Notes: generated from the sequence alone by a model not told the origin. Shown: positions 7,822 to 15,885, counted from the first letter of the stretch. The stretch is 47,174 bases of DNA from Candidatus Nitrosopumilus sp. (GCA_013694585.1 JACDCB010000077.1:1-47174); one strand, 5' to 3'. Program-made: numbers and translations.

Positions 7822-9531
7822 ATGTCAATTTCAGCTTTTGCAAAGACGACTGCATTGTATAGTATCTTTATAGTTTCATTTCTAATTATATTTCAAACCT
7901 CAAGCACCATCGCGAATGTTCTAGGTAGCACCATAGAAAATCCTGATAGAATCTCAATAGCCAGCTCAAATATATCTTTTCAATTACACGACCACAAAAC
8001 AGAGGATCTGAAAAAACATTTTGAAACAGGTATGGAAGAAAGTAATAGAGATAACTGGATATTTGTCAACCACGATATTTATGGGACCAGGAACAGTAAT
8101 CAAACTCAGATTGACGAATCCAACGTTGGAGATCTAAAAGTTAAATGGAGACTAAATAATACATTTGAAATCCAAGACCCGCCCATAATAGTAAACGACA
8201 GTGGTTATTTTCAGGATTACATTGGAAACCTCGTTGCTTTTAATACTTTGACTGGAAACATTAAATGGAAACTCGATTTAGATGGAGGCCCCACAATGGG
8301 TCTATATTTTTCAGATGGAATAATTTATGCTACCATAGGAACTAAGGCTAAAATTATTTCTGTTGACTCTACGAATGGAAAGATATTGTGGGAGTCCCCG
8401 AAATTAGGAGATACAGGTTTAGGATATGCCATAAATTCACCTCCTTTGATTTGGAATGATTATGTAATCGCAGGATCTGGCGGTAGTGGATTACCCCCTG
8501 GCAAGGGATTTGTAAAGGGTAACATAACGGCTCTAAACAAAACAGACGGGAGCATGCTATGGAATATTGAAACAACTACTGGAGAATGGGTTGAGAAAGG
8601 TAAAAATCCACCCAACGGTGGAGCAACAGCTTGGTCAGGTGGCTCAATTGATGTGGATACAGGAATTGCCTATATCCCCTTGGGTAGTGCTTCCCCGAAT
8701 TTCAACGCCTCAACAAGACAATCACCCAATCTCTATTCTAATCACATGGTAGCAGTAGATATTAAGGAAGGCAAAATCATCTGGGCAACTCCATTTATTG
8801 CTCATGGGACAGTTTTGAACATTCAAGTTCCAGACACGCATGATTGGGATACTTCCTGGGGAAGTAGTGTAAGTAATGTAAAATACGAAAATGGGTCGTC
8901 TAAAAAAATAGTGATAGGGCATGACAAAATGGGCAACGTAATTGCAATGGATGCATTAACTGGGGAAGAAATATGGTGGAAAACATTGGGAAAACAAATT
9001 AACATTAGCAGCCTACCCTCGCCCTCAGGGAGCGGAATGATTTGGTCATTCGGAATTTATAATTATCATGCAGTAGATGAAGACACCTTGTACATAACTG
9101 CAACTAATAGAGGTCTAAATTTTTTTACTGATGGGCTAAGCGGGCATAAAGAGGATCCCGAAAACTCGATAGAGCAGGGACTAGTTAACGGTACCATATA
9201 TGCACTAGATAAAAAATCAGGTGTTATTAAATGGAAGATTGACACAGATTATCCACCCAGAGTTTCTCCTTTGGTGTCAAAAGGGGTTGTTTACACCGGT
9301 TACATCAAGTTCGGTGAAAACGATAGGACAGGTATTATTTTGGCACTAGACAAGAACACGGGGGAAAAACTTTGGGAATATGATGTTCGAGGGTCTATCT
9401 CTCCGGTCGGAGCATCTATTGGGAACGGAATGCTTTTTGTACCTACTGACAAAGTTAACCTTTATCCAAATGAAGGGGAAGGGGAAGAGATAGGGGGTTC
9501 GATCGTGGCATTCACGCCGATTAAAAATTAA
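7822..9531 (+). CDS. Secreted PQQ-dehydrogenase-like beta-propeller protein
   Basis: A 569-aa protein with an N-terminal signal peptide (hydrophobic core 'ALYSIFIVSFLIIFQ') and at least seven 'D..TG...W' propeller repeats, for example 'NTLTGNIKWKLD', 'DALTGEEIWWKT', 'DKKSGVIKWKID' and 'DKNTGEKLWEYD'. This is the eight-bladed fold of PQQ-dependent alcohol dehydrogenases. 'DTHDWDTSWGSS' matches the region of the catalytic Asp. The segment that normally holds a calcium ligand (GNP.P) reads 'LGSASPNF', and the usual Glu in the GGE..GVRG-like loop is missing from 'GSGGSGLPPGKGFVKG'. It may therefore bind no cofactor or a different one. It acts outside the cell membrane. No cytochrome partner is nearby. 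Confidence 0.82.
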   Translation: MSISAFAKTTALYSIFIVSFLIIFQTSSTIANVLGSTIENPDRISIASSNISFQLHDHKTEDLKKHFETGMEESNRDNWIFVNHDIYGTRNSNQTQIDESNVGDLKVKWRLNNTFEIQDPPIIVNDSGYFQDYIGNLVAFNTLTGNIKWKLDLDGGPTMGLYFSDGIIYATIGTKAKIISVDSTNGKILWESPKLGDTGLGYAINSPPLIWNDYVIAGSGGSGLPPGKGFVKGNITALNKTDGSMLWNIETTTGEWVEKGKNPPNGGATAWSGGSIDVDTGIAYIPLGSASPNFNASTRQSPNLYSNHMVAVDIKEGKIIWATPFIAHGTVLNIQVPDTHDWDTSWGSSVSNVKYENGSSKKIVIGHDKMGNVIAMDALTGEEIWWKTLGKQINISSLPSPSGSGMIWSFGIYNYHAVDEDTLYITATNRGLNFFTDGLSGHKEDPENSIEQGLVNGTIYALDKKSGVIKWKIDTDYPPRVSPLVSKGVVYTGYIKFGENDRTGIILALDKNTGEKLWEYDVRGSISPVGASIGNGMLFVPTDKVNLYPNEGEGEEIGGSIVAFTPIKN

Positions 9532-9536
9532 TTAAT

Positions 9537-9821
9537 TCAACCTTTATTTTTTTCATCCATCGAACATTCTAAACAACATAATGAAATAGAATTTGATTTG
9601 TTATTTTTATATTTAATGGTACAACTCTTGCATTGATCAAATGGACAATAATCACATTTTCTAAGTTCATTATCGCAAATGATTTTTGTACACAATCTAC
9701 AAAAACTAAAGTGTTTATTGCAAATTGTATTATTACAGTAATAACATCTTTTTATTTCCTGACCCCTAGTCACATCGATGTTCTTTTCACAAACTATACA
9801 GACTTTCTTAGCGGGAGGCAT
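9537..9821 (-). CDS. Small Cys-rich zinc-binding protein
   Basis: A 94-residue basic protein with about seventeen Cys residues arranged largely as CxxC-type pairs: 'CIVCEKNI', 'CYYCNNTICNKHFSFCRLC', 'CDYCPFDQCKSC' and 'CCLEC'. The spacing with a His after the second pair suggests several zinc knuckles or a RING/FYVE-like or B-box-like cross-brace. The Lys-rich remainder could contact nucleic acid or protein. It converges on the PQQ-like gene with five bases between the stops. I do not recognise a named family; a role as a zinc-finger adaptor is inference. Confidence 0.65.
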   Translation of the reverse strand: MPPAKKVCIVCEKNIDVTRGQEIKRCYYCNNTICNKHFSFCRLCTKIICDNELRKCDYCPFDQCKSCTIKYKNNKSNSISLCCLECSMDEKNKG

Positions 9822-10348
9822 TTTTCATCAGATTCCTTTCTTGCATTGTATTAATTATAGTACTTAGACAGTTAATTTACTTTATTCATATAACTAATTG
9901 AGTGAGCTAATCACATTAAAGAGGTATTGGAATCAGTAGAATTGTTTGGTATATCCATTTACATGAATCTTCAGATTTGAATATTAAAGCAAATAACAAT
10001 CCAAAAAAGCAGTGTATAAATTCGAAAAACAGTGCTTATAGCCATTGTAATCTAATTTGTCTGTTTATCGCTTGTTCGATTCCCGCGTGGTTAAATGGAT
10101 TAGATTGGTGTTTCACTTTGCAATTAAAAGCGATAAACCCTTCTTAATCATTTATGCACTTTAAATACCTATTTGAACAGGGCTTTACATGATTTAGAAT
10201 CGTATAGATTAAATATTAACTAGAATCTAATCGACATTTCTATATGATCTTTATGGTAGAAAGAAATCCCTGATAAGAATTTTGGTTTAATTGTACGGCC
10301 TCATCTTAAGAATTTTAAATAAATTAAAAAACCTATCAAACATTGATA
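9822..10348. other. Intergenic stretch with an 11-bp inverted repeat
   Basis: No convincing gene lies here. GTTTATCGCTT at 10063-10073 is perfectly inverted at 10128-10138, enclosing a 54-base loop that contains GTTCGATTCCCGCG, reminiscent of a tRNA T-loop but without a matching 5' stem. An inverted repeat of this size could arise by chance in a window this long. The 3' end holds the TATA-like TTTAAATAA (about 10314-10322) of the small exported protein gene. Confidence 0.4.
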
Positions 10349-10693
10349 ATGAAGAATATTATGATGATTACTATGATTACTATGATTACGTTATTTTCGA
10401 TTATAAATACCAATTATGTTTTTGCAGATAATAAAGATCCGGAAACTCAAACTAAGGAGGGCACAGATGAACAAACCAGAGATCTTGTTCAAGATAATTA
10501 CCAAAACAATCAATGTAGGGATGATGCAAAGTGCGACAATCAATCACTCGAACAGTTGAATAATCAAATTAATCAATGTAGGGATGGTGCAAACTGCGTC
10601 AATGAATCAGTTTCTAACATATTCGTATGCGAGGAGAGATCATTGTGTTTGATACAATATGAAGGACCATTCGAATTGCTAAATCCCTATTAA
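10349..10693 (+). CDS. Small exported Cys-containing repeat protein
   Basis: About 114 residues from the ATG at 10349 (the track uses a TTG two codons earlier; the TATA-like element about 30 bases upstream fits the ATG). The N-terminus is a Met/Ile/Thr-rich signal peptide ending near 'NYVFA'. The mature part is acidic and Asn/Gln-rich and contains a 21-residue tandem duplication with 'NQCRDDAKCDNQS' and 'NQCRDGANCVNES', each with a C-x5-C pair. A third Cys pair, 'FVCEERSLCLIQY', follows near the C-terminus. The even number of Cys suggests disulfides outside the cell. Family unknown. The gene stands alone in a gene-poor stretch. Confidence 0.65.
   Translation: MKNIMMITMITMITLFSIINTNYVFADNKDPETQTKEGTDEQTRDLVQDNYQNNQCRDDAKCDNQSLEQLNNQINQCRDGANCVNESVSNIFVCEERSLCLIQYEGPFELLNPY
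10508..10610 (+). repeat. 63-bp period tandem duplication inside the small exported protein gene
   Basis: AATCAATGTAGGGATG at 10508 recurs as AATCAATGTAGGGATG at 10571, a 63-base (21-codon) period, and the similarity extends about 40 bases in each copy. It encodes the duplicated C-x5-C unit. Confidence 0.75.
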
Positions 10694-10694
10694 A

Positions 10695-10971
10695 TTAGGC
10701 TCGAATTACCAAGCTTCGTTTTTCATGTTGAGGAGTTTTACCTTTTAGGAACATAGATGCGGATGTTTCTAGCAAGCCTTTTAGAAATCTTTTCCTCTCT
10801 TTTTTAAGATATCTCTATTAAATGTTAGATAAGGTACAAGTACAGCAACCTTTTTTATCTTTATTAGAATCCCGTCCTCTTCCAGCCATTCATAGAATCT
10901 CTATAGGTCCTTTTTATGGATTCAAACTTTACAATAGTCAATTCAAACTTATTCCGCTGAGCTATTTTCAA
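10695..10971 (-). pseudogene. Decayed or frameshifted gene of unknown family
   Basis: Reading the minus strand from a TTG at 10971 gives protein-like sequence that needs two -1 shifts. Frame one: 'KIAQRNKFELTIVKFESIKR' to 'YRD'. Frame two: 'FYEWLEEDGILIKIKKVAV' and 'LVPYLTFNRDIL' to 'KK'. Frame three: 'ERKRFLKGLLETSASMFLKG' and 'KTPQHEKRSLVIRA', then stop at 10695. The pieces join into about 93 residues. The second shift falls exactly on A AAA AAG, a known -1 slippery heptamer, but the first has no such site, so decay or sequencing error is simpler. A TATA-like GATATAATAA lies about 23 bases before the TTG. It overlaps no other gene. Family not recognised. Confidence 0.5.
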
Positions 10972-11212
10972 GAAGCATAAATACTTATTATTATATCAAA
11001 ACATGCGCATCCTATTTTGAATATTCGTTGATGATGGGAACGAATTAACCCCATTTTCAAGTATGACGCACAGAACTAGAGTTTAATATTAACGGCACTT
11101 GCTACAATTATAACCTAATATGTTTTGACCAAAATTACGACCATAAACCTATTGAATTATTCTCAATTCATTACAAAGGTTTAAAAAATTATAGGAATCC
11201 AATAATGGTATG

Positions 11213-11380
11213 ATGGTACAACAATTAATTTGTGACCAATGCAAGATGGTATTACTAGAGAAGGATTCAAAGCATTTGAATGACGAAAAATTTCCGATAA
11301 CTGCGGAGGAAGCTATGATGATTGACAGGGATCACAGAGGTCATGAATGCCATATTGAATTGGTTGAAAAATTTGCATAG
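11213..11380 (+). CDS. Small zinc-finger-like protein (not in ORF track)
   Basis: A 55-residue frame from ATG to TAG. It begins 'MVQQLICDQCKMVLLEKDSK' with a CxxC pair and ends with 'DRDHRGHECHIELVEKF', supplying further His and Cys for a possible C2HC-type zinc site. The middle 'FPITAEEAMMIDRDHRG' looks helical. A TATA-like TTTAAAAAA about 29 bases upstream supports a leaderless start at this ATG. The family is not known to me; such short Cys/His proteins in archaea are often nucleic-acid or protein adaptors, which is only inference here. Confidence 0.55.
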   Translation: MVQQLICDQCKMVLLEKDSKHLNDEKFPITAEEAMMIDRDHRGHECHIELVEKFA

Positions 11381-11438
11381 AATCACTCAAACATAAACAA
11401 ATACCTTTAATTAGAAATAAACACAAAAAAGATTGGCA

Positions 11439-11561
11439 ATGAAAAAAATTTTGATGATATCGATGATTAAAAAATGTTATCCCTCGGAGCCAAATAGAAA
11501 AAACAGTGGGTATATGAATGGTCATTTATCCAAAAAATTGGTAAAACAAATATCGTACTAA
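11439..11561 (+). CDS. Possible 40-residue basic ORF
   Basis: A short frame starting 'MKKILMISMIKKCYPSEPN' and ending 'LSKKLVKQISY'. It is Lys-rich. A TATA-like TTTAATTAG lies about 30 bases upstream. There is no family match I can name and the length is within chance for this AT-rich DNA. Its 3' end runs almost into the stop of the convergent small zinc protein. Confidence 0.22.
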   Translation: MKKILMISMIKKCYPSEPNRKNSGYMNGHLSKKLVKQISY

Positions 11562-11563
11562 AT

Positions 11564-11743
11564 CTACGATCCAAAGAACTCTGCTTTGTGTTCCTCACTA
11601 CAAAAATAATCGATTTTTTTTACTCCCAGATTTGAGTCACCATCAACATGAGGCCAAGCCTCAGTGTGTGCTATTTCTCGGCCGCATAACGCACAATGAA
11701 TTATCCTTTCGTCAAAATCCTTATCACCATCAAGATTATTCAC
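11564..11743 (-). CDS. Small Cys-rich treble-clef-like protein, GTG start (not in ORF track)
   Basis: A 59-residue frame from GTG to TAG. It contains 'RIIHCALCGREIAHTEAWPH' and, near the end, 'KKIDYFCSEEHKAEFFGS'. A CxxC pair followed about 30 residues later by a Cys and 'CSEEHK' resembles the short TRASH/MYM/YHS-type treble-clef metal sites found in archaeal metal-handling proteins. An in-frame stop lies two codons upstream, so the GTG is the only reasonable start, and TTATATAA about 29 bases upstream supports it. Metal binding is likely; the exact role is unknown. Confidence 0.65.
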   Translation of the reverse strand: MNNLDGDKDFDERIIHCALCGREIAHTEAWPHVDGDSNLGVKKIDYFCSEEHKAEFFGS

Positions 11744-11828
11744 GGATTAATCCATTTGAACTGGACCTTATATAATCTAGATTGCTAAACAAAGAATTTA
11801 TGTAAGATAACCAAAGAAGATAGATATA

Positions 11829-12122
11829 TTGTCTTTCTTTGGAAATGCATCAGGTAATAATAGTAAGAAACGAGACAAGTACAAAGAATTAACACTTGCG
11901 ATAAAGCAAATTGTACTTGAAAGATCAAAGTATAGGTGTCAGGAATGTTCAAAGAAATTATCTGGAACAAATCAACCCAATTTTATCCATATAAATGGAT
12001 CAAAAAAGGATAACAAACCAGAAAACTTGCGAGCTGTTTGTCCTGAATGTTATGAAGGTAATGCTCCGAAGAATAACGGAAATATGTTCTCTTCAATCAA
12101 AAAAATATTTTCAAAACCATAG
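11829..12122 (+). CDS. HNH-nuclease-like small protein
   Basis: A 97-residue basic protein. 'YRCQECSKKLSGTNQPNFIH' gives the first CxxC, the next residues supply 'HINGSKKDNKPENLRAVCPE', and the second zinc pair is in 'CPECYEG'. This is the order of an HNH zinc-finger nuclease (CxxC, His, Asn, CxxC). The His that normally follows the last Cys is Tyr and only one His stands at the active-site strand, so activity is uncertain. The start is a TTG at 11829; no better one is visible. TTATATAA at 11769-11776 is symmetric and could also serve the divergent small zinc protein gene. No restriction or mobile partner is adjacent. Confidence 0.65.
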   Translation: MSFFGNASGNNSKKRDKYKELTLAIKQIVLERSKYRCQECSKKLSGTNQPNFIHINGSKKDNKPENLRAVCPECYEGNAPKNNGNMFSSIKKIFSKP

Positions 12123-12179
12123 ACCCACTCTTAAAACTTTTTTTTAAGAAACTTTTTCGATTTCTAACAGGTAATAGGT

Positions 12180-12989
12180 CTAGCTCAAGGTAATTGAGGC
12201 TTTCATGAAAGGATGTAATGTACAAAAGTAATCGTACTTTGATTCGGTTAGAGCTGACGTATCAAGGACGTATTTCTTATCGGTCATTATCAATGATGAA
12301 TCAAAGGATTTGCCATCATCAGCGAAACTAGTCACTGTATGTGGAACATTGTCTAAATTAGTCCATTCTATAGCTTCGCCTTTTTTTGCTTCAATTATTG
12401 CGGGTTCATAGGCTGGATTTCCCTGACCCGAGGCACCTGCAGGGATGGTGGCAGAAATAATTGTAGTATTAACCACTTTGGGTATTGTTGAGTTTTGAGA
12501 GTCAACTTCCGTATTTTCATCCTCTGATGTAGCAGTAGCTGGTGCGGCCAGCCATGCAGTAGATATTATCAGTCCCGATCCTATTATCATAACAACTACG
12601 CATGCAGCAGCTATTTTCAATAAATGAGCAGTTTTCCTGTAAGAAGCGATTATTATTATTAGTGATGGAATACTTATTGTAAGAATAATGGCGACAAACG
12701 AAAGTATTGAAGGAACTTTGGTGCTGACTTGCACAGCCCCGATGATTCCAGCAGTTATGAATAGAATCAATATTATGGCTACTGCAGTTTTTGATTTTTT
12801 TGAGGTAGGAAAACCATCCTTAAAGAGCCCAGCACTCAAAAATATTAATCCAAAGAACATTAATAAGATTGAAACGGCGTGCATCCCATCCATAAAGGTT
12901 TTAGCGATTCCAGAAAGAGCTACGGCTACTCCAATAGCACCAACAGCTGTTAAACCAGCGCCTGGCATGAGCAAGTCCCAGTCTGTCAT
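12180..12989 (-). CDS. Membrane-anchored cupredoxin (plastocyanin/amicyanin-like)
   Basis: A 269-aa protein with five predicted membrane helices in the first ~150 residues (for example 'AVSILLMFFGLIFLSAGLF' and 'AIILILFITAGIIGAV'), an acidic Ser/Thr-rich linker, and a C-terminal cupredoxin domain of about 100 residues. The type I copper ligands are visible: His in 'NVPHTVTSF' and Cys, His, Met in 'YFCTLHPFMKA' (C-x2-H-x2-M, a tight amicyanin-type loop). The copper domain should face outside the membrane and carry electrons. Thaumarchaeal ammonia oxidisers use many such blue-copper proteins where bacteria use cytochromes. It stands alone, divergent from the JAMM gene. Confidence 0.88.
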   Translation of the reverse strand: MTDWDLLMPGAGLTAVGAIGVAVALSGIAKTFMDGMHAVSILLMFFGLIFLSAGLFKDGFPTSKKSKTAVAIILILFITAGIIGAVQVSTKVPSILSFVAIILTISIPSLIIIIASYRKTAHLLKIAAACVVVMIIGSGLIISTAWLAAPATATSEDENTEVDSQNSTIPKVVNTTIISATIPAGASGQGNPAYEPAIIEAKKGEAIEWTNLDNVPHTVTSFADDGKSFDSSLIMTDKKYVLDTSALTESKYDYFCTLHPFMKASITLS

Positions 12990-13085
12990 AAATATATTAA
13001 AAGGTGAATATGGTATAATTAATAGTTTCTTTATTTTAATTCATAAAAACACGTTTCTACTTTAAAGGCAGGTAACTGATGGCAA

Positions 13086-13520
13086 ATGAATCAACTTACT
13101 ATAGCGCTCAGAGTTAGTCAACTATTAACATTAGATCAGATTGCCAATATGAGTAATCCACATGAGTCGTGCGCTCTGCTACTTGGCAAGAGGAAGGAGA
13201 ACGTCTATGAAGTCGAGGAGGTAATCCCCGTGAGTAACAAGTATTCATCTGAGGTCAGCTTTGCCATAGATGAAAATGAATTATTGAAAATTTACAAACA
13301 TGCTGAATTATCAAACACTTCGGTCGTGGGGATATTTCATTCACATCCTTCCAAGCCTTTTCCATCAGAAACCGACAAGACCTTCATGGAGATTAATCCC
13401 ATACCATGGATAATCAAATCCACAATAACTGATGAGATGAGATGTTTTATTTTCATTGATGCATTAAAAGGAAAAATTGACGGTATCGAAGAAATTAAGA
13501 TGATTGTTGTCAAGGACTAA
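13086..13520 (+). CDS. JAMM/MPN+ metalloprotease
   Basis: A 144-aa single-domain protein with the complete JAMM zinc-protease signature: Glu in 'NPHESCALLLGK', then 'HSHPSKPFPSETD' (H-x-H-x9-D with the conserved Ser). In archaea such enzymes remove ubiquitin-like SAMP/Urm proteins from targets or mature them. The length matches the single-domain archaeal and bacterial JAB family. It is divergent from the cupredoxin gene and its last 11 bases overlap the stop end of the convergent aspS. No ubiquitin-like or E1 gene is in the window, so the substrate is unknown. Confidence 0.88.
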   Translation: MNQLTIALRVSQLLTLDQIANMSNPHESCALLLGKRKENVYEVEEVIPVSNKYSSEVSFAIDENELLKIYKHAELSNTSVVGIFHSHPSKPFPSETDKTFMEINPIPWIIKSTITDEMRCFIFIDALKGKIDGIEEIKMIVVKD

Positions 13521-14835
13521 TTCTTGAAGTATCTCTTGGGTATAAAACTGCCTCTCTAATATTATTCAGACCTAATAATACCATCATCAATCTATCAAAT
13601 CCCAGCCCACAACCCGAATGTGGTGGCATCCCCCACTCAAAAACTCTCAAATGATCTTTAAAGTTTTCAGCTGATAATCCTTGCTCTGCTAGTCGACTTT
13701 TTAGTTTCGACACATCATGTTGTCTGGTCCCTCCAGAAACCAGCTCAAGATGACCAAATTGCAAATCAAATGATTTTGACAAGGCAGGATTGGATTCCTT
13801 CTCGTGTATGTAAAAAGGCTTTAGATTTAGTGGCCAATCAACGATGAAATAGAACTTGTCAAATTTTTCCCCTAACTTTCTTAAAGAAGAATCAGATAAA
13901 TCATCCCCAAAGGTAACTTTTTCTCCAACACTAGTTAATTCGTCCAAACATTTATCGTAACTTATCTTTGGAAATGGTATTGAAATTAAATCGTTTAAGG
14001 TGTTTTCTTTAAAGAGCGGATTCTCATTGTCAAAATAATTGGAATCTCTCATATACACGAGAATTTTCTTGATTAATTCTTCCATTAAATTCATTATATC
14101 ATAATAATCAAGGTAAGCTGCTTCTAGATCAACACTCAAAAATTCATTGAGATGTCGAAGAGTATGGGAATTTTCAGCTCTAAAATATGGTGCTATTTCA
14201 AACACACGATCCAATGACAATACCAGTTGTTCCTTATACAACTGAGGGCTTTGAGCCAAAAATCCTTTTCGTTTGAAATAATCAAATGAAAAAAGGTTTG
14301 ATCCTCCTTCGCTCGCACTTCCAATGATTTTTGGTGTATTCACCTCTATGAACTTGTTTTCAGAGAAAAAATCTCGGATTATTCTCAAAATATTAGAACG
14401 AAGGATAAAGATATTAGAAATTTTGGGGTTTCTCAAATCCAAAGCTCTACTGTCCAACCGGGTATCCAAATTTGATTCAACCCTGCCAGTTGGATCGATA
14501 GGTAGAGAGAGAGAAGCGTGTGAGAAAACAAAAATTTCCTTGACTTTAATCTCGATTGGAAAATTCTTAGATTTTGTACCCTGCACTACCCCAGTCATTA
14601 AAATATTACTCTGTCTAGGAATAGATTTAGCTTTTTGCAAATTCTCCCCGACCAAAACGGTTTGAACCAATCCGGTTACATCTCTAAGCAATATGAATCC
14701 AAGTTTACCGATATCCCTGAAATCCTCAATCCACCCCGCAACCTTAACTTCTGAACCTATTGGCAACTCTTGTAATTGAGATGTGAAGTGAGTTCTTGTA
14801 TTGCTGTTTGATTCATTCTGAGCTGATTGAGCCAT
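13510..14835 (-). CDS. aspS: Aspartyl-tRNA synthetase (archaeal type)
   Basis: Class II synthetase charging tRNA-Asp (possibly tRNA-Asn too in some archaea). The N-terminal OB-fold anticodon domain ('VKVAGWIEDFRDIGKLGFIL') is followed by the catalytic core with motif 2 'YFRAENSHTLRHLNEF' and motif 3 'GCGLGFDRLMMVLLG'. 'EFLSVDLEAAY' favours AspRS over AsnRS. From the ATG at 14835 it is 441 aa, normal for archaeal AspRS. The track start at 14850 is a TTG; a TATA-like TTTATTAAA about 29 bases before the ATG supports 14835. It overlaps the JAMM gene tail to tail. Whether it discriminates Asp from Asn cannot be told by eye. Confidence 0.92.
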   Translation of the reverse strand: MAQSAQNESNSNTRTHFTSQLQELPIGSEVKVAGWIEDFRDIGKLGFILLRDVTGLVQTVLVGENLQKAKSIPRQSNILMTGVVQGTKSKNFPIEIKVKEIFVFSHASLSLPIDPTGRVESNLDTRLDSRALDLRNPKISNIFILRSNILRIIRDFFSENKFIEVNTPKIIGSASEGGSNLFSFDYFKRKGFLAQSPQLYKEQLVLSLDRVFEIAPYFRAENSHTLRHLNEFLSVDLEAAYLDYYDIMNLMEELIKKILVYMRDSNYFDNENPLFKENTLNDLISIPFPKISYDKCLDELTSVGEKVTFGDDLSDSSLRKLGEKFDKFYFIVDWPLNLKPFYIHEKESNPALSKSFDLQFGHLELVSGGTRQHDVSKLKSRLAEQGLSAENFKDHLRVFEWGMPPHSGCGLGFDRLMMVLLGLNNIREAVLYPRDTSRISP

Positions 14836-14902
14836 AATAAATGAAATCAATCAACTCCTTTTAATAAACTACCTGTTCAATAGTGGGAGTCAAATTAAGT
14901 TT

Positions 14903-15412
14903 TCAATCAAACTCAATTATGAGATCGATTTGTCTGACTGCCATGGATATCTTTTTAATAGTTTCTAACATCTTTTCATCTACTCCTTTAGAATTCTTTT
15001 CCAATACAACCCTTGTTGACTTACTCCCATCCGGTAACCAGACAAAATTTACACTTTCTAACTTTAGAGGATGAAATAGATTATCTAGAAATCTTCGATC
15101 ATTAGAATCAGATTCAATTATCCAAATATCTTTCTGGAATGATTTATTTATGAGATCACTAAGATCGTTGTTTGAACGGATTAGCCTAATATCAGAACTC
15201 TTGAGGATTAGTATATGTTCATTTTCAATTTCTTTTGCCGAAACTAACGTCATTTTATTTATGTTTGAATTTTTTTGAGCTAGTCTTGTAAGAACTATAG
15301 AGCTCTCAACATCCGATTGAGTGATCTGGCCTGACTCAAGTTTGCTTTCACATAAGTTACACAAAATACCTGTTTTAGCATCAAAAGCACAAATTGGGGT
15401 TTTCAGTACCAC
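14903..15412 (-). CDS. Archaeal NusA-like/KH RNA-binding protein
   Basis: The N-terminus 'LKTPICAFDAKTGILCNLCE' (a CxxC pair) followed by 'KLESGQITQSDVESSIVLT' is the hallmark of an archaeal family annotated as NusA-like transcription factors, which carry a KH domain after this zinc-ribbon-like head. The following 'HILILKSSDIRLIRSNNDLS' and 'FLDNLFHPLKLESVNFVWLP' fit a degenerate KH/GxxG region; here the GxxG is not intact. The GTG at 15412 is preceded by a TATA-like ATATTTAAG at about -28 and is preferred over the track start (15436, also GTG). The family role in transcription or RNA binding is from its annotation, not from this sequence. Confidence 0.72.
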   Translation of the reverse strand: MVLKTPICAFDAKTGILCNLCESKLESGQITQSDVESSIVLTRLAQKNSNINKMTLVSAKEIENEHILILKSSDIRLIRSNNDLSDLINKSFQKDIWIIESDSNDRRFLDNLFHPLKLESVNFVWLPDGSKSTRVVLEKNSKGVDEKMLETIKKISMAVRQIDLIIEFD

Positions 15413-15612
15413 TTTAAACTTAATAAAAGAATACACTTAAATATCTTTGATTTTTCTTTATATGAATCATCTGTATCCTGAGAACCGTGAATCAAAAGTT
15501 CATTTTTTCTTCATAAATAACTAAGTAGGAAATTTTAACAAATTATTTAAGACCGGATCAAACTTTATGACAGATCAAGATGCATTCAAGCTAAAGCCGA
15601 GATGAAGCGTCA

Positions 15613-15885
15613 TTAGCATTTTGGCAAATATTTAAGATTATTGGGCAATTTGACATTAGTAGTGGTAGTAAGATAGGGTTCATTAGTAGAGGTGTGTCTA
15701 AGTGCAAATACCCTTACCCTAATCCCATTTGCTATAGTAAAATACATGTTCTCTCGGGACCATATCTTTTCGGCAATAGTTTTAACATCAAAAATATTTC
15801 CATTAATTCCTACTTGCACTATGAGCCCTTGTGCGTTTTTTTTGACACAGGTTATGAGTAATTCGGTCATGAATCCGGAAATCAA
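15613..15885 (-). CDS. DUF3892-like small protein
   Basis: A 90-residue protein with the layout of DUF3892: 'LITCVKKNAQGLIVQVGING' at the N-terminus, 'RVRVFALRHTSTNEPYLTTT' in the middle and 'NNLKYLPKC' at the C-terminus. These small beta-rich proteins are widespread in bacteria and archaea and have no established function. The first in-frame codon of the track is a TTG; the ATG five codons later (15870, 'MTELLITC') is an equally good start. It is monocistronic, divergent from the ABC ATPase gene. Confidence 0.75.
   Translation of the reverse strand: MISGFMTELLITCVKKNAQGLIVQVGINGNIFDVKTIAEKIWSRENMYFTIANGIRVRVFALRHTSTNEPYLTTTTNVKLPNNLKYLPKC

Noticed and set aside
10063-10138. Possible tRNA or permuted tRNA with GTTCGATTCCCGCG
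   Set aside because: The bases before the T-loop do not pair with CCCGC, and no acceptor or anticodon stem can be built. The flanking 11-bp inverted repeat may be chance.
10781-10840. Programmed -1 frameshifting as the main explanation of the split gene
   Set aside because: A second, non-slippery shift upstream is needed as well, so decay or sequencing error is simpler; kept only as a possibility.
12688-13065. Plus-strand 125-aa ORF over the cupredoxin gene
   Set aside because: Antisense of the membrane helices of a clearly identified protein.
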